DNA of 7,641 bases from an uncultured Oscillospiraceae bacterium (GCA_934661715.1 CAKUJL010000071.1:1-7641), one strand, 5' to 3'; shown: positions 1 to 7,082, numbered from the stretch's first letter. The notes: generated from the sequence alone by a model not told the origin. Numbers and translations are program-made.

Positions 1-97
1 TTTCGGCAAAGTTTTCTTGCGTGTATCCGCGCTTTTTGCGATAATAGGCTATCTTCAGGCCGAGGGTAATATAGCGCTCGGGATAATCGGTTTTCAT
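1..97 (-). CDS. XRE-family helix-turn-helix regulator, N-terminal part
   Basis: Only the first 32 codons lie in the window; the gene runs off the left edge. The reverse strand reads MKTDYPERYITLGLKIAYYR, then KKRGYTQENFAE. The pattern of a Leu-Gly, an Ile and Arg in helix 1, and a Gly-Tyr-Thr-Gln-Glu turn leading into an Ala at helix 2 is the usual start of a Cro/CI-type (HTH_3, XRE) DNA-binding domain. The ATG at 97-95 is preceded by AAGGAG (110-105) with a 7-base spacer, which fixes the start. The family binds DNA as dimers and usually regulates its own region. The divergent neighbour at 232 and the dyad at 158-175 fit that, but the target is inference. The C-terminal sensing or partner domain is not visible. 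Confidence 0.85.
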   Translation of the reverse strand, partial: MKTDYPERYITLGLKIAYYRKKRGYTQENFAE

Positions 98-157
98 AGC
101 ACCACTCCTTAACGGTACTATGCTACCAAGTTTTCACGTCAATTATAATTATTGCAG

Positions 158-175
158 AATAAACGATTGTTTACT
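158..175. promoter_or_regulatory. Imperfect dyad, candidate operator
   Basis: AATAAAC (158-164) and GTTTACT (169-175) form an inverted repeat with a 4-base centre (GATT) and one mismatch in seven. The inner AAAC/GTTT is perfect. It covers the -35 box of the rightward promoter and lies between the divergent XRE gene and the small gene, the position expected for an autoregulated repressor site. The sequence shows the symmetry; binding by the XRE protein is inference. AT-rich DNA makes chance symmetry fairly easy. Confidence 0.35.
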
Positions 176-196
176 TTTGAACTCAGATGTTATATT
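167..196 (+). promoter_or_regulatory. Promoter of the 85-residue protein gene
   Basis: A -35-like TTGTTT (167-172) and a -10 TATATT (191-196) are separated by 18 bases, and a TG sits one base upstream of the -10 (188-189), giving an extended -10. The predicted transcript start is near 203, about 30 bases before the ATG at 232. This promoter overlaps the in-frame ATG at 187, which argues against that ATG being the start. On the opposite strand a TATAAT (147-142) faces the XRE gene, but I find no convincing -35 for it. Confidence 0.6.
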
Positions 197-231
197 ATGA
201 GATAAGAATTATTGAATGGAGGTATATAATT

Positions 232-489
232 ATGCCGGATTCACTGGATACCGCCCTGCTGCGGCAGATGGAGAAGTCCATCCTGCTCGACACGGTGTAT
301 GACGAACGCAGGCTTTCGGAGGACGCGATGCAGGCGCTTCTGCGCGAACGCTGCGTGCAGGCCCTTACTGCCATTCGCCGCGTGCTGGATACGGATACGC
401 CGGACGAGACCTGTTTCCAGAAAATCGAAGAAATCGTCCGCGTTTTTGAGGCCATCGGCGCAGATGGCGGTGCGCGGCATGATTTCTGA
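232..489 (+). CDS. Unrecognised 85-residue acidic, probably helical protein
   Basis: I do not recognise the family. The chosen start is the ATG at 232, because GGAGGT (218-223) precedes it by 8 bases. An in-frame ATG at 187 lies inside the promoter and has no ribosome binding site. The protein begins MPDSLDTALLRQMEKSILLD and is rich in Leu, Arg, Glu and Asp, with no signal peptide, membrane segment or cysteine pair. Residues about 4-50 and 57-75 look amphipathic helical, split by an Asp-Thr-Asp-Thr-Pro-Asp-Glu stretch (52-58). The single Cys codons are at ordinary positions. It is divergent from an XRE regulator, with the candidate operator over its promoter, and is followed directly by a terminator, so it appears monocistronic. 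A regulator-linked small protein, such as an antitoxin-like or accessory factor, is possible but unproven. GC content and codon use match the neighbours. Confidence 0.75.
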   Translation: MPDSLDTALLRQMEKSILLDTVYDERRLSEDAMQALLRERCVQALTAIRRVLDTDTPDETCFQKIEEIVRVFEAIGADGGARHDF

Positions 490-490
490 C

Positions 491-530
491 AAAAAAACCG
501 GGGCAGCAGCGCTGTCCCGGTTCTTCTTAT
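491..530. terminator. Bidirectional rho-independent terminator between convergent genes
   Basis: Arms 496-506 (AACCGGGGCAG) and 512-522 (CTGTCCCGGTT) pair over 11 positions with a 5-base loop. One pair is G-U on the + transcript and a mismatch on the - transcript. A run of seven A (491-497) precedes it and a T-rich stretch (521-530) follows, so it can end the small + gene (stop at 489) and also the leftward flavoprotein operon (stop at 533). Confidence 0.8.
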
Positions 531-532
531 TC

Positions 533-2122
533 TCAGCCCTTCAGGATGGCTTCCGCGGTCAGAATGCCGTCTACGGCTGCGGACATGATGCCGCCTGCGT
601 AGCCTGCGCCCTCGCCGCAGGGGTAGAGGCCGCGAAGGGCCGACTGCCTTGTTTCATCGCGCACGATGCGCACGGGAGAAGAGCTTCTGGTCTCCGGCGC
701 GGTCATGACAGCATCCGGGGAAGCAAAGCCGCGCAAACGTTTATCCAGCTCCGGCAGCGCGTTTTCCAGCACCTTTGTAATTCTCTCCGGCAGAACCTCG
801 TGCAGATCGCAGAGCGTCACGCCAGGCTTGTACGTCGGCTGCACCGCGCCAAGGGCCGTGCTTTTTCTGTGCGCGAGGAAATCGCCGACAAGCTGCGCCG
901 GTGCGCGGTAATTCTCGCCGCCGGCAAGAAAAGCCGCCCGCTCCAGCTCCTGCTGGTACAAAACGCCGCCGAGCGTCGATTTGTCCGGAAAATCCTCCGG
1001 CGTGAGCGTGACGAGCAGCGCCGCGTTTGCGTTTTCGCCGTCTCGTGCGCAGTTGCTCATGCCGTTGGTCACCACGCCGCCTTCTTCGGACGCCGCCGCG
1101 ACCACGTAGCCGCCGGGGCACATGCAGAAGGTGTACGCGCTCGTGCCGTCGGGGAGCTTGACGTTCAGTTTATAGTCTGCCGCGCCGAGCGCCGGATTTT
1201 CGGCAAAGGGGCCGTACTGGCTCTCGTTGATGGTTTTTTGCAGGTGCTCGATGCGAACGCCCATCGAAAAGGCCTTTGGCTGCATCGGAACGCCGGTTTT
1301 GTCCAGCATCCGGAAGGTGTCTCTGGCGCTGTGGCCGGGGGCCAGAACGAGCGTGCCGCAGGAAAGCGTGTGCTCGCCATCAAGCGTCTCGTATCGCACG
1401 CCGGTGACCGCGTTTTCCGTTTGTTCGATCGCGGTCAGCTTCGCGCCGAAGCGTACCTCGCCGCCGAGCACGATGATCTCCTCACGCAGATTCTGCACGA
1501 CCGTCAGAAGAACGTCCGTCCCCACGTGAGGCTTGGCGTCAAATAAAATTTCCGCACCCGCGCCCGCGTCCGCGAACTGCTCGAGTACCCAGTAGTTGCG
1601 CGGATTGTTGACGCCGGTGTTGAGCTTGCCGTCGGAAAATGTACCCGCGCCGCCCTCGCCGAACTGCACGTTGCACGACGGGTCGAGCTGGCCGGTCTGC
1701 CAGAAGTTCGCTACATTTTCATGGCGCGTCTTCGCGTCCTGTCCGCGCTCCAGGACGATGGGCCGGAAGCCAGAACGCGCCAGCACGAGGGCGCAGAACA
1801 TCCCCGCCGGGCCGAAGCCGACGATGACGGGCCGCTTTTCCGGCAGCTTTTCCACCTTCGGCGGCTCGTAATACTCGTCCTTTGCGATCGACGCCTTGGG
1901 GTTGTGGGCCATCTTGAGAATTTTATCCTCACGGCCTTTGACGAGAACGTCGACGGTATAGATGAGGCGCACGTCGTTTTTCTTCCGCGCGTCGACGGAG
2001 CGGCGTTTGATGTCGATTCGTTTGATCTGCGTCTGGTCGATGCGAAGCTGCCGCGCCGCCGCCGCGGGAAGCATCGACATATCCTGCATCGGCGGAAGCG
2101 AAATATCCCGGATCCGGATCAT
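533..2122 (-). CDS. FAD-dependent dehydrogenase, COG2509 type
   Basis: This is a 529-residue flavoprotein. Residues 1-95 form an N-terminal lead domain (basic, with Lys/Arg around 34-50). The dinucleotide-binding site follows: GFGPAG at 102-107, with the ribose-binding acidic residue in VLERG near 125. FGEGGAGTFSDGKL (about 154-167) is typical of the COG2509 family of uncharacterised FAD-dependent dehydrogenases. The C-terminus carries a second FAD-contact motif, YPCGEGAGYAGGI, followed by AAVDG. The length matches the family. The start at 2122 has GGAGAAG (2135-2129) six bases upstream. The open frame continues further upstream, but that part overlaps the preceding gene and lacks a site. The start is one base after the stop of the upstream flavoprotein gene, so translation is probably coupled. 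It acts in the cytoplasm; the substrate is unknown. I am confident in the family and not in any reaction. Confidence 0.9.
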   Translation of the reverse strand: MIRIRDISLPPMQDMSMLPAAAARQLRIDQTQIKRIDIKRRSVDARKKNDVRLIYTVDVLVKGREDKILKMAHNPKASIAKDEYYEPPKVEKLPEKRPVIVGFGPAGMFCALVLARSGFRPIVLERGQDAKTRHENVANFWQTGQLDPSCNVQFGEGGAGTFSDGKLNTGVNNPRNYWVLEQFADAGAGAEILFDAKPHVGTDVLLTVVQNLREEIIVLGGEVRFGAKLTAIEQTENAVTGVRYETLDGEHTLSCGTLVLAPGHSARDTFRMLDKTGVPMQPKAFSMGVRIEHLQKTINESQYGPFAENPALGAADYKLNVKLPDGTSAYTFCMCPGGYVVAAASEEGGVVTNGMSNCARDGENANAALLVTLTPEDFPDKSTLGGVLYQQELERAAFLAGGENYRAPAQLVGDFLAHRKSTALGAVQPTYKPGVTLCDLHEVLPERITKVLENALPELDKRLRGFASPDAVMTAPETRSSSPVRIVRDETRQSALRGLYPCGEGAGYAGGIMSAAVDGILTAEAILKG

Positions 2123-2123
2123 A

Positions 2124-3338
2124 TCATTCTTCTCCGAGCTTGCCCGCCAGATAACCGGACGACCACGCCCACTGCAAGTTATATCCGCCGCAGTCGCCGT
2201 CAATGTCGAGCACCTCGCCGCAGACGAAAAGGCCGGGATTGAGCCGGCTCTCAAGCGTCCGCGCGTCAAATTCCTTTGTAGAGGCGCCGCCGGCCGTGAC
2301 CTGTGCGCTCTCAAAGCCCATGACGCCCGTAACCGCCAGACAGAACCACTTCGAAATTTTGACGCAGGACAGCAGCTGTTCGTCTGTGAGATCAAGAAGC
2401 TTCGTCTGGTATTTGAGCCCCGCCCGCTTGACGATCATCTTTCCGAGCCGCGACGGGAGCATTCCGGCAAAGAGCTCCTCCGCTGCCAGCTCCGGCAGAT
2501 TCATGCGCTTTTCCTGAAGCATATCGAGTAAAACGCCCTCGCCGTATTCCCGGAAAAAGTCGAGCGCCAGCTCCTGCCCCTCTCCGCCGGTCGCCGCCGC
2601 GCGGGAAAGGGAGAACGCCTCGGGGCCGCTGAGACCGAAGTCCGTAAACTGCACCTCGCCGAAGCTCTCCTGCACTGTCTGGCCGTTCTTTCTCAGCCGG
2701 ACATGCGCGTCGGCACGCACGCCCTTGAGAGCCTTGACATACGCCGTGTCGGTTTTGATCTGCGTGAGGCTCGGAAGAAGCTCGGTGCACGTGTGGCCCA
2801 GCTGCGATAAAAGATGGTAGCCCGACCTGCTGCCGCCCAGCTTTTTGCCCGCCGCGCCGCCGCAGGCGATGATGAGCTTGTCTCCAAAATACGTTTCGCC
2901 CGTCGCGGAAACGGCCTCATAGCCTCGCGCCTTGTGCCGGACCTCGACCACGTCGCAGCTGGTGACGAGACTCACGCCTCTGGCCTGCATCGAAAAGCGC
3001 AGAACGTCCAGAACGCTCGAGGCCTGATCAGAAAGAGGATACACCTTTCCTGAGTCCTCGGTCACGGTGAGAAGCCCCAGCCGCTCAAAAAAGGCAAGGG
3101 TCCGGCCAACATAGAAGCTTTCCAGCGCGATTCTCGCAAAGTCCGGCTGTGTGCCGTGGTAGTGCGTCAGACGGATGTCGCGGTTGGTGAGATTGCAGCG
3201 GCCGTTGCCGGTGGCAAGCAGCTTCTTGCCCACACGGTTCTGGCGCTCGAGAAGCGTCACGGTATTTTCCGGGTTTTCCAGCGCCGAGAGCGCCGCCATC
3301 ATGCCGCTTGCGCCGCCGCCGATAATGAGTACCTTCAT
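2124..3338 (-). CDS. HI0933/BaiN-like NAD(P)/FAD-dependent oxidoreductase
   Basis: This is a 404-residue flavoprotein of the HI0933 (COG2081, YhiN) family. IGGGASGMMAA at 6-16 is the FAD-binding loop, and GKKLLATGNGRCNLTN at 37-52 is the family signature. The C-terminal portion carries TAGGAST, then LFVCGEVLDIDGDCGGYNLQ and WAWSSG, which close the FAD site. The length is normal and no key motif is missing. ATG 3338 is preceded by GAGGAA (3350-3345) at 6 bases. In Clostridium scindens a member (BaiN) has been reported to reduce bile-acid intermediates, but the family is widespread and most members are uncharacterised. No other bile-acid genes are visible here, so I do not assign that role. It is the first gene of a two-gene operon; its stop (2126-2124) lies one base before the COG2509 start. 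It is expressed from the promoter at 3377-3405. Confidence 0.92.
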   Translation of the reverse strand: MKVLIIGGGASGMMAALSALENPENTVTLLERQNRVGKKLLATGNGRCNLTNRDIRLTHYHGTQPDFARIALESFYVGRTLAFFERLGLLTVTEDSGKVYPLSDQASSVLDVLRFSMQARGVSLVTSCDVVEVRHKARGYEAVSATGETYFGDKLIIACGGAAGKKLGGSRSGYHLLSQLGHTCTELLPSLTQIKTDTAYVKALKGVRADAHVRLRKNGQTVQESFGEVQFTDFGLSGPEAFSLSRAAATGGEGQELALDFFREYGEGVLLDMLQEKRMNLPELAAEELFAGMLPSRLGKMIVKRAGLKYQTKLLDLTDEQLLSCVKISKWFCLAVTGVMGFESAQVTAGGASTKEFDARTLESRLNPGLFVCGEVLDIDGDCGGYNLQWAWSSGYLAGKLGEE

Positions 3339-3376
3339 AGTAAATTCCTCGTTTTGCAGGTGGATTTTTTCTTTTT

Positions 3377-3405
3377 AGTATATACGAAAAACCGTCTTTT
3401 GCCAA
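3377..3405 (-). promoter_or_regulatory. Promoter of the flavoprotein operon
   Basis: On the reverse strand a -35 TTGGCA (3405-3400) and a -10 TATACT (3382-3377) are separated by exactly 17 bases. The predicted start near 3370 gives a leader of about 30 bases ahead of the GAGGAA site. Both boxes are close to the housekeeping sigma consensus. Confidence 0.8.
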
Positions 3406-3434
3406 GCGGAAAATCGCCCGGCTTCTCGTGAAGA

Positions 3435-3463
3435 TTGCTTTTTTTTCGTCTCCCTGCTACAAT
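3435..3463 (+). promoter_or_regulatory. Promoter of the ylmH-led operon
   Basis: A -35 TTGCTT (3435-3440), a 17-base spacer and a -10 TACAAT (3458-3463) lie 28 bases upstream of the ATG at 3492. The predicted start is near 3470, just ahead of GGAAAGGAG (3481-3489). No second convincing promoter was seen in the short gaps of the next three genes, so this probably drives the whole operon. Confidence 0.8.
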
Positions 3464-3491
3464 GGGGAGGACACGAAAACGGAAAGGAGCG

Positions 3492-4283
3492 ATGGGTTTG
3501 GACAGACGCGAAAAAATCGCGCACCTGGCGCAGTCCAAAGAAGACGAGGTGCTGCTGGCCAGAGTCTATGAGCGCATCACGCAGGGCTCGCTTCGAAACG
3601 TCCCGGCAAGCACCTGCTTTCTTTCCAAGCGCGAACAGATGCTGGCGCAGGAGCTTCTGCGAGGAGAAAACTTCCGCTTCTTCGGCGGCACAGAGACGGC
3701 CGAGCGCGAGGTCTGCTGCTATCTGCCGGACTATCTGGATGAAGACTGGCTTTATTCCGAAGACGGCCCCATTGCCGCCGTGCGGGCAGGCTTTTTTGAA
3801 GAGGACAGGCTCACGCACCGCGATTTTCTCGGCAGTCTCATGGGCTGCGGCATCAAGCGCGAGACCGTGGGCGATATTTTCGTTTCCGAGGGCGCGTGCG
3901 ATTTTCTCGTGCTGCGGGAGATGCTTCCTTACGTGCTGCAAAACCTTGTCTCCGCCGGACGCACGAAGCTCCACGTGGCGGAAATCGCGCTCTGCGACCT
4001 GCACGTCCCCGAACAGGCCGTCAAAACCGTGCGCGACACCGTGTCGTCCCTGCGCTTAGACGGCGTCGTGTCCTCCGGCTTTTCCATTTCCCGCGGCAAG
4101 GCGGCGGAGTATATCGCGGCGGGAAAGTGCGAGCTCAACTATCTGCCGTGCCAGAAGGGGGACAAAGGGGTTTGCGAGGGCGATAAAATTTCCGTCCGCG
4201 GCCTCGGCAAAATTCAGCTCAAAACCGTCGGCGGCAATACGAAAAAGGGCCGTATCAGCATTGAAATTATCCGGTTCCTGTGA
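3492..4283 (+). CDS. ylmH: YlmH-like RNA-binding protein with C-terminal S4 domain
   Basis: This is a 263-residue protein. The start at 3492 follows GGAAAGGAG (3481-3489); longer in-frame ATGs lie within the promoter and are excluded. The central signature LTHRDFLGSLMGCGIKRETV (107-126) followed by GDIFV is the hallmark of the YlmH family. An S4 RNA-binding fold covers about 188-240: LRLDGVVSSGFSISRGKAAE, then a basic loop, then GDKISVRGLGKIQL. The Bacillus subtilis homologue lies in the ylm cluster next to divIVA. It has been reported to bind stalled large ribosomal subunits and to support ribosome quality control in a manner related to RqcP. Here it is not beside ylmD-G or divIVA as far as the window shows; it leads an operon with a DUF896 gene and a polysaccharide-acylation pair. 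The family call is firm; the exact cellular role in this organism is inference. Confidence 0.93.
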   Translation: MGLDRREKIAHLAQSKEDEVLLARVYERITQGSLRNVPASTCFLSKREQMLAQELLRGENFRFFGGTETAEREVCCYLPDYLDEDWLYSEDGPIAAVRAGFFEEDRLTHRDFLGSLMGCGIKRETVGDIFVSEGACDFLVLREMLPYVLQNLVSAGRTKLHVAEIALCDLHVPEQAVKTVRDTVSSLRLDGVVSSGFSISRGKAAEYIAAGKCELNYLPCQKGDKGVCEGDKISVRGLGKIQLKTVGGNTKKGRISIEIIRFL

Positions 4284-4302
4284 CCGAAAAGGAGAACATA
4301 CT

Positions 4303-4518
4303 ATGGAAAAATCCCGCGTGGAACGCATCAACGAGCTGGCCCACAAGGCAAAGACCGAGGGCCTCACCGAAGAAGAAACCATCGAGCGCGACCGCCTGCG
4401 GCAGGAATATCTCGCCGCCTTCCGGCAGAATCTGCGCGCGCAGCTCGATAACACCTACATCGTAGACGACCACGGCAACAAGCGCCCGCTGCGCCCGAAG
4501 CAGCACAAAAAGCACTGA
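4303..4518 (+). CDS. DUF896 / UPF0291 (YnzC-like) small protein
   Basis: This 71-residue protein begins MEKSRVERINELAHKAKTEG. The conserved block RLRQEYLAAFR, then NLRAQLDNTYIVD (about 31-55), identifies the DUF896 family of short cytoplasmic helical-hairpin proteins common in Bacillota. The C-terminus is basic (HGNKRPLRPKQHKKH). The ATG at 4303 has AAAAGGAG (4287-4294) at 8 bases; an in-frame TTG at 4261 overlaps the previous gene and has no site. The gap to the YlmH gene is 19 bases, so the two are co-transcribed. The molecular function of the family is not established. The Bacillus member YnzC sits in a damage-regulated operon, but nothing here shows such control. Confidence 0.92.
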   Translation: MEKSRVERINELAHKAKTEGLTEEETIERDRLRQEYLAAFRQNLRAQLDNTYIVDDHGNKRPLRPKQHKKH

Positions 4519-4520
4519 CC

Positions 4521-5909
4521 ATGCAGCTGACAAGCTTCACGTTCCTGTTTGCGTTTCTGCCGGCTGTGCTCGTCTGCGCGATGCTTGCGCGAAGAAGCAT
4601 CCGGGCAAGAAACGGCGTTTTGCTTGCGGGCAGCCTGCTTTTCTGCGCGGCAGGCGGCCTTCCGGGGCTTTTCGCGGGCGTGCTGGAAACGCTTGCGGTG
4701 TTCGGTCTTGGAAAACGGCTTTCCAAAGCGGAAGGCGAAAAAGCCAAAAAGCGCGTTTTGATGCTCGGCGTGATTCTGAGCGCGGGGCTTTTGTGCTACT
4801 TTAAGTACACAAATTTTCTTTTTCGGACGCTGCGCCTTCCGGAGGCCGGAATTTTGCCCGCGCCGGTCGGCGTGTCGTTTCTGACGTTTCTGCTGATCTC
4901 GTATCTGATAGACGTGTACCGCGGAAAAATCCCGGCGGAGACGCGCTTTGCCCGTTTTTTGCTCTTTGCGCTCTTTTTCCCGAAGGCGGCGCAGGGGCCG
5001 CTTTGCCGGTATGAAGACTTTTCCTCGCAGCTGGAGAACCGCGCGGACGATGCCATGCTTTCAGACGGCGCGTCGCGCGTGATTCTGGGACTTGGCAAGA
5101 AGGCGCTGCTTTCTTCCGCCGCCGGGGAGCTGGCCGCGCAGGCGTTTGCCCTTCCGGCAGACGCACTCACCCCGGTCTACGCGTGGGCGGGCATGCTTCT
5201 TTACGCGCTGCAAATCTATTTTGACTTCGCGGGCTACACGGACATGGCCATCGGTCTGGCGCTGCTCTTTGGCATTCGTTTGCCGGAGAACTTCGACAGC
5301 CCGTATCTCGCCGTTTCCGTCACGGATTTCTGGCGCAGGTGGCACAAGAGTTTGTCCTCCTGGTTCCGCGACTATGTGTATATTCCGCTCGGCGGCAGTC
5401 GGTGCGGCAAAGCGCGGCAGGTGCTGAACCTGTTTGTCGTGTGGAGCCTCACGGGGCTCTGGCACGGGGCAGACTGGACGTTTCTTTGCTGGGGGCTCTG
5501 GTTTTTCGTGCTTTTGACGCTCGAAAAGCTCTGGCTGGGGAAGGCGCTTACAAAGCTTCCGCGGCTTTTTGGCCATCTTTACGCGCTTGCGGCCGTGCTC
5601 ATCGGCTGGGTGTTTTTCAACAGCCGGTCGCTTTCCTACGCGATAAGCTTCCTGCGGGCGCTTTTTGTGCCGGGGACGGGAGCGCCGGACGGCGGCGCTT
5701 GGCTGCTGCTCGGGCTGCGGCAGCACGGGGTATTTCTCGCCGTCGCGCTCATCCTGTGCACAAATTTCGGCAAAACGTGCTGGCAAACGCTCGGCAGAAC
5801 GAAGACCGGGCAGCTGCTCCGGTACGCGTTTTTGCTCCTCACGCTGGGCCTTTCCATCCTGCACCTGACGGGCTCGGGCATGCAGGCGTTCATTTACGCA
5901 CAATTTTAG
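4521..5909 (+). CDS. MBOAT-family membrane O-acyltransferase (AlgI-like)
   Basis: This is a 462-residue polytopic membrane protein with roughly ten hydrophobic segments, starting MQLTSFTFLFAFLPAVLVCA. Family motifs run in the expected order: QIYFDFAGYTDMAIG (231-245), SVTDFWRRWHKSLSSW with His275, YIPLGGSR, and LTGLWHGADWTF with His315. The two histidines correspond to the conserved catalytic-region histidines of AlgI/PatA-type MBOAT proteins. Such proteins move an acyl group, usually acetyl, from a cytoplasmic donor across the membrane for attachment to an exopolysaccharide, teichoic acid or peptidoglycan. The start is two bases after the DUF896 stop and has no clear Shine-Dalgarno sequence, suggesting translational coupling. 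The next gene encodes the expected extracellular SGNH-type partner. The substrate cannot be read from the sequence; acetyl transfer to a surface glycan is the best inference. Confidence 0.93.
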   Translation: MQLTSFTFLFAFLPAVLVCAMLARRSIRARNGVLLAGSLLFCAAGGLPGLFAGVLETLAVFGLGKRLSKAEGEKAKKRVLMLGVILSAGLLCYFKYTNFLFRTLRLPEAGILPAPVGVSFLTFLLISYLIDVYRGKIPAETRFARFLLFALFFPKAAQGPLCRYEDFSSQLENRADDAMLSDGASRVILGLGKKALLSSAAGELAAQAFALPADALTPVYAWAGMLLYALQIYFDFAGYTDMAIGLALLFGIRLPENFDSPYLAVSVTDFWRRWHKSLSSWFRDYVYIPLGGSRCGKARQVLNLFVVWSLTGLWHGADWTFLCWGLWFFVLLTLEKLWLGKALTKLPRLFGHLYALAAVLIGWVFFNSRSLSYAISFLRALFVPGTGAPDGGAWLLLGLRQHGVFLAVALILCTNFGKTCWQTLGRTKTGQLLRYAFLLLTLGLSILHLTGSGMQAFIYAQF

Positions 5910-5921
5910 GAGGCAGCTGGC

Positions 5922-7082
5922 ATGAAAACGAAACGAAAAATCGTGTTTCCGGCGCTGCTTCTTTGTGCGCTGCTGCTCGTTCCGGCGCTGACGCTCTATG
6001 GGCTCGTGAAAGGCCCCGCGGGCTGGTCGGCGGAGGAAAACCGGGCGCTGGCCTCCGCGCCGCAGGTAAGCTTGCGTTCTGTTTGGGACGGCACGCTTGC
6101 GCAGGACGCGGAAGCATTTTACAAAGACCATATGTTCGCGCGAAGGCTTCTTCTGAAGCTTGACACGGCGGTGCAGATGAAGGTCCTTCGAAAGCCGGTC
6201 GTGCACGACGTGGTGCTGGGAGACACCGCGTTATTGCCCGCGCCGGGCTTTTCCGCGAAGCGCCTTGACGCAGAACTGCAAAAGGATGCTGAGCGCGTCG
6301 CCGAAGGACTCCGGAGCGTCAAGGCCGCGGCAGACAAGGTCGGGGCGAAGCTTTTATACACGCTTGTTCCCGAGCAGCGGACGGTGTTTTCCGCGTATTA
6401 CCCCGACTGGATGGAAAACCCGGCGGAGGACACCGCGAGAAACCGCGCGGCGCTCTTGTCCGCGCTTGAAAAAGCGGAAATTCCGGCGCTTGACCTGACC
6501 GGCACGTTTGCCTCGCTTCCGGACGCGCTCACACACTACAGCCGCGTCGACCACCACTATACCTTAAAGGGCGCGTATCTGACGTATCAGGCCATCTGCG
6601 AGGCGTTCGGCTTGAGGGCAAGCGAACTGACGGTTATCGACGCGCAGACCGGGCTTTTCGGCACATATAACCGCAAGCTCTACGATCTTTCTCCCGTGCG
6701 CGAGGCAATGCAGGTGCTGGAAGGCGCGTTCCCGGCCTATGAGCGCTTTGACAACGGAAAGCCTTCCGACACGCCGCTCATCCGGCCCCAGACCGATTCG
6801 CGCGGGCTCTACACCGACTACATGGGAGGAGACATCGCCGAGACCATCGTCCGCACGAACCGCGAAGAGCTGCCGAACATTCTCATCGTCGGAGATTCCT
6901 TTACCAACGCCCTCGAGCCGCTGGCGGTGTTTGATTTCGGCGAAATGCGGAGCCTCGATTACCGGCACTATGAAGGCGCGGCGCTGTCAGAGTATATTCT
7001 GGAATATGAACCGGCGTTTGTGGTCGTTGTCAGAGATGACGTGAGCTGTTTGGGTTCCGGCGGGAACGGGGCGCTGGAGTGA
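5922..7082 (+). CDS. DHHW-family / AlgX-like SGNH protein, MBOAT partner
   Basis: This is a 386-residue protein with a basic start and one hydrophobic segment (about 7-28), a signal anchor that places the rest outside the membrane. RVDHHYTLKGAY has Asp210, His211 and His212, matching the DHHW box (Trp is replaced by Tyr). LIVGDSFTNALEPL has Ser326 in a GDSF block. In AlgX/AlgJ-type enzymes the Asp-x-His precedes the nucleophile Ser, so Asp210, His212 and Ser326 form a plausible triad. Early residues WSAEENRALASAP and an FYKDHMFAR stretch are also typical of this group. The start at 5922 has AGGAGG (5908-5913) overlapping the MBOAT stop codon, 8 bases upstream. It probably acts with the MBOAT protein as acetyl carrier/transferase or esterase on a surface polysaccharide. 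No downstream polysaccharide genes are in the window. Confidence 0.9.
   Translation: MKTKRKIVFPALLLCALLLVPALTLYGLVKGPAGWSAEENRALASAPQVSLRSVWDGTLAQDAEAFYKDHMFARRLLLKLDTAVQMKVLRKPVVHDVVLGDTALLPAPGFSAKRLDAELQKDAERVAEGLRSVKAAADKVGAKLLYTLVPEQRTVFSAYYPDWMENPAEDTARNRAALLSALEKAEIPALDLTGTFASLPDALTHYSRVDHHYTLKGAYLTYQAICEAFGLRASELTVIDAQTGLFGTYNRKLYDLSPVREAMQVLEGAFPAYERFDNGKPSDTPLIRPQTDSRGLYTDYMGGDIAETIVRTNREELPNILIVGDSFTNALEPLAVFDFGEMRSLDYRHYEGAALSEYILEYEPAFVVVVRDDVSCLGSGGNGALE

Noticed and set aside
187..231. Earlier ATG for the 85-residue protein
   Set aside because: This ATG falls within the extended -10 promoter and has no Shine-Dalgarno sequence; the ATG at 232 has GGAGGT at 8 bases.
299..1546. 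Long + strand open frame of 415 residues
   Set aside because: It is antisense to the FAD-dependent dehydrogenase and to part of the small + gene, has Arg/Ala-rich low-complexity composition and no ribosome binding site. It is an effect of GC-rich codon use on the other strand.
2123..2395. N-terminal extension of the COG2509 protein
   Set aside because: The frame stays open upstream but lies over the end of the HI0933-like gene, has no site or recognisable sequence, and the ATG at 2122 has a good GGAGAAG site.
2124..3338. Bile-acid pathway gene (baiN) assignment
   Set aside because: The family matches, but no other bai gene is in the window and the family is broad, so the specific function is not supported.
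5061..6206. Long - strand open frame of 381 residues
   Set aside because: It is antisense to the MBOAT and DHHW genes, both with clear family motifs; its product is Arg/Lys/Pro/Gln-rich without a domain.
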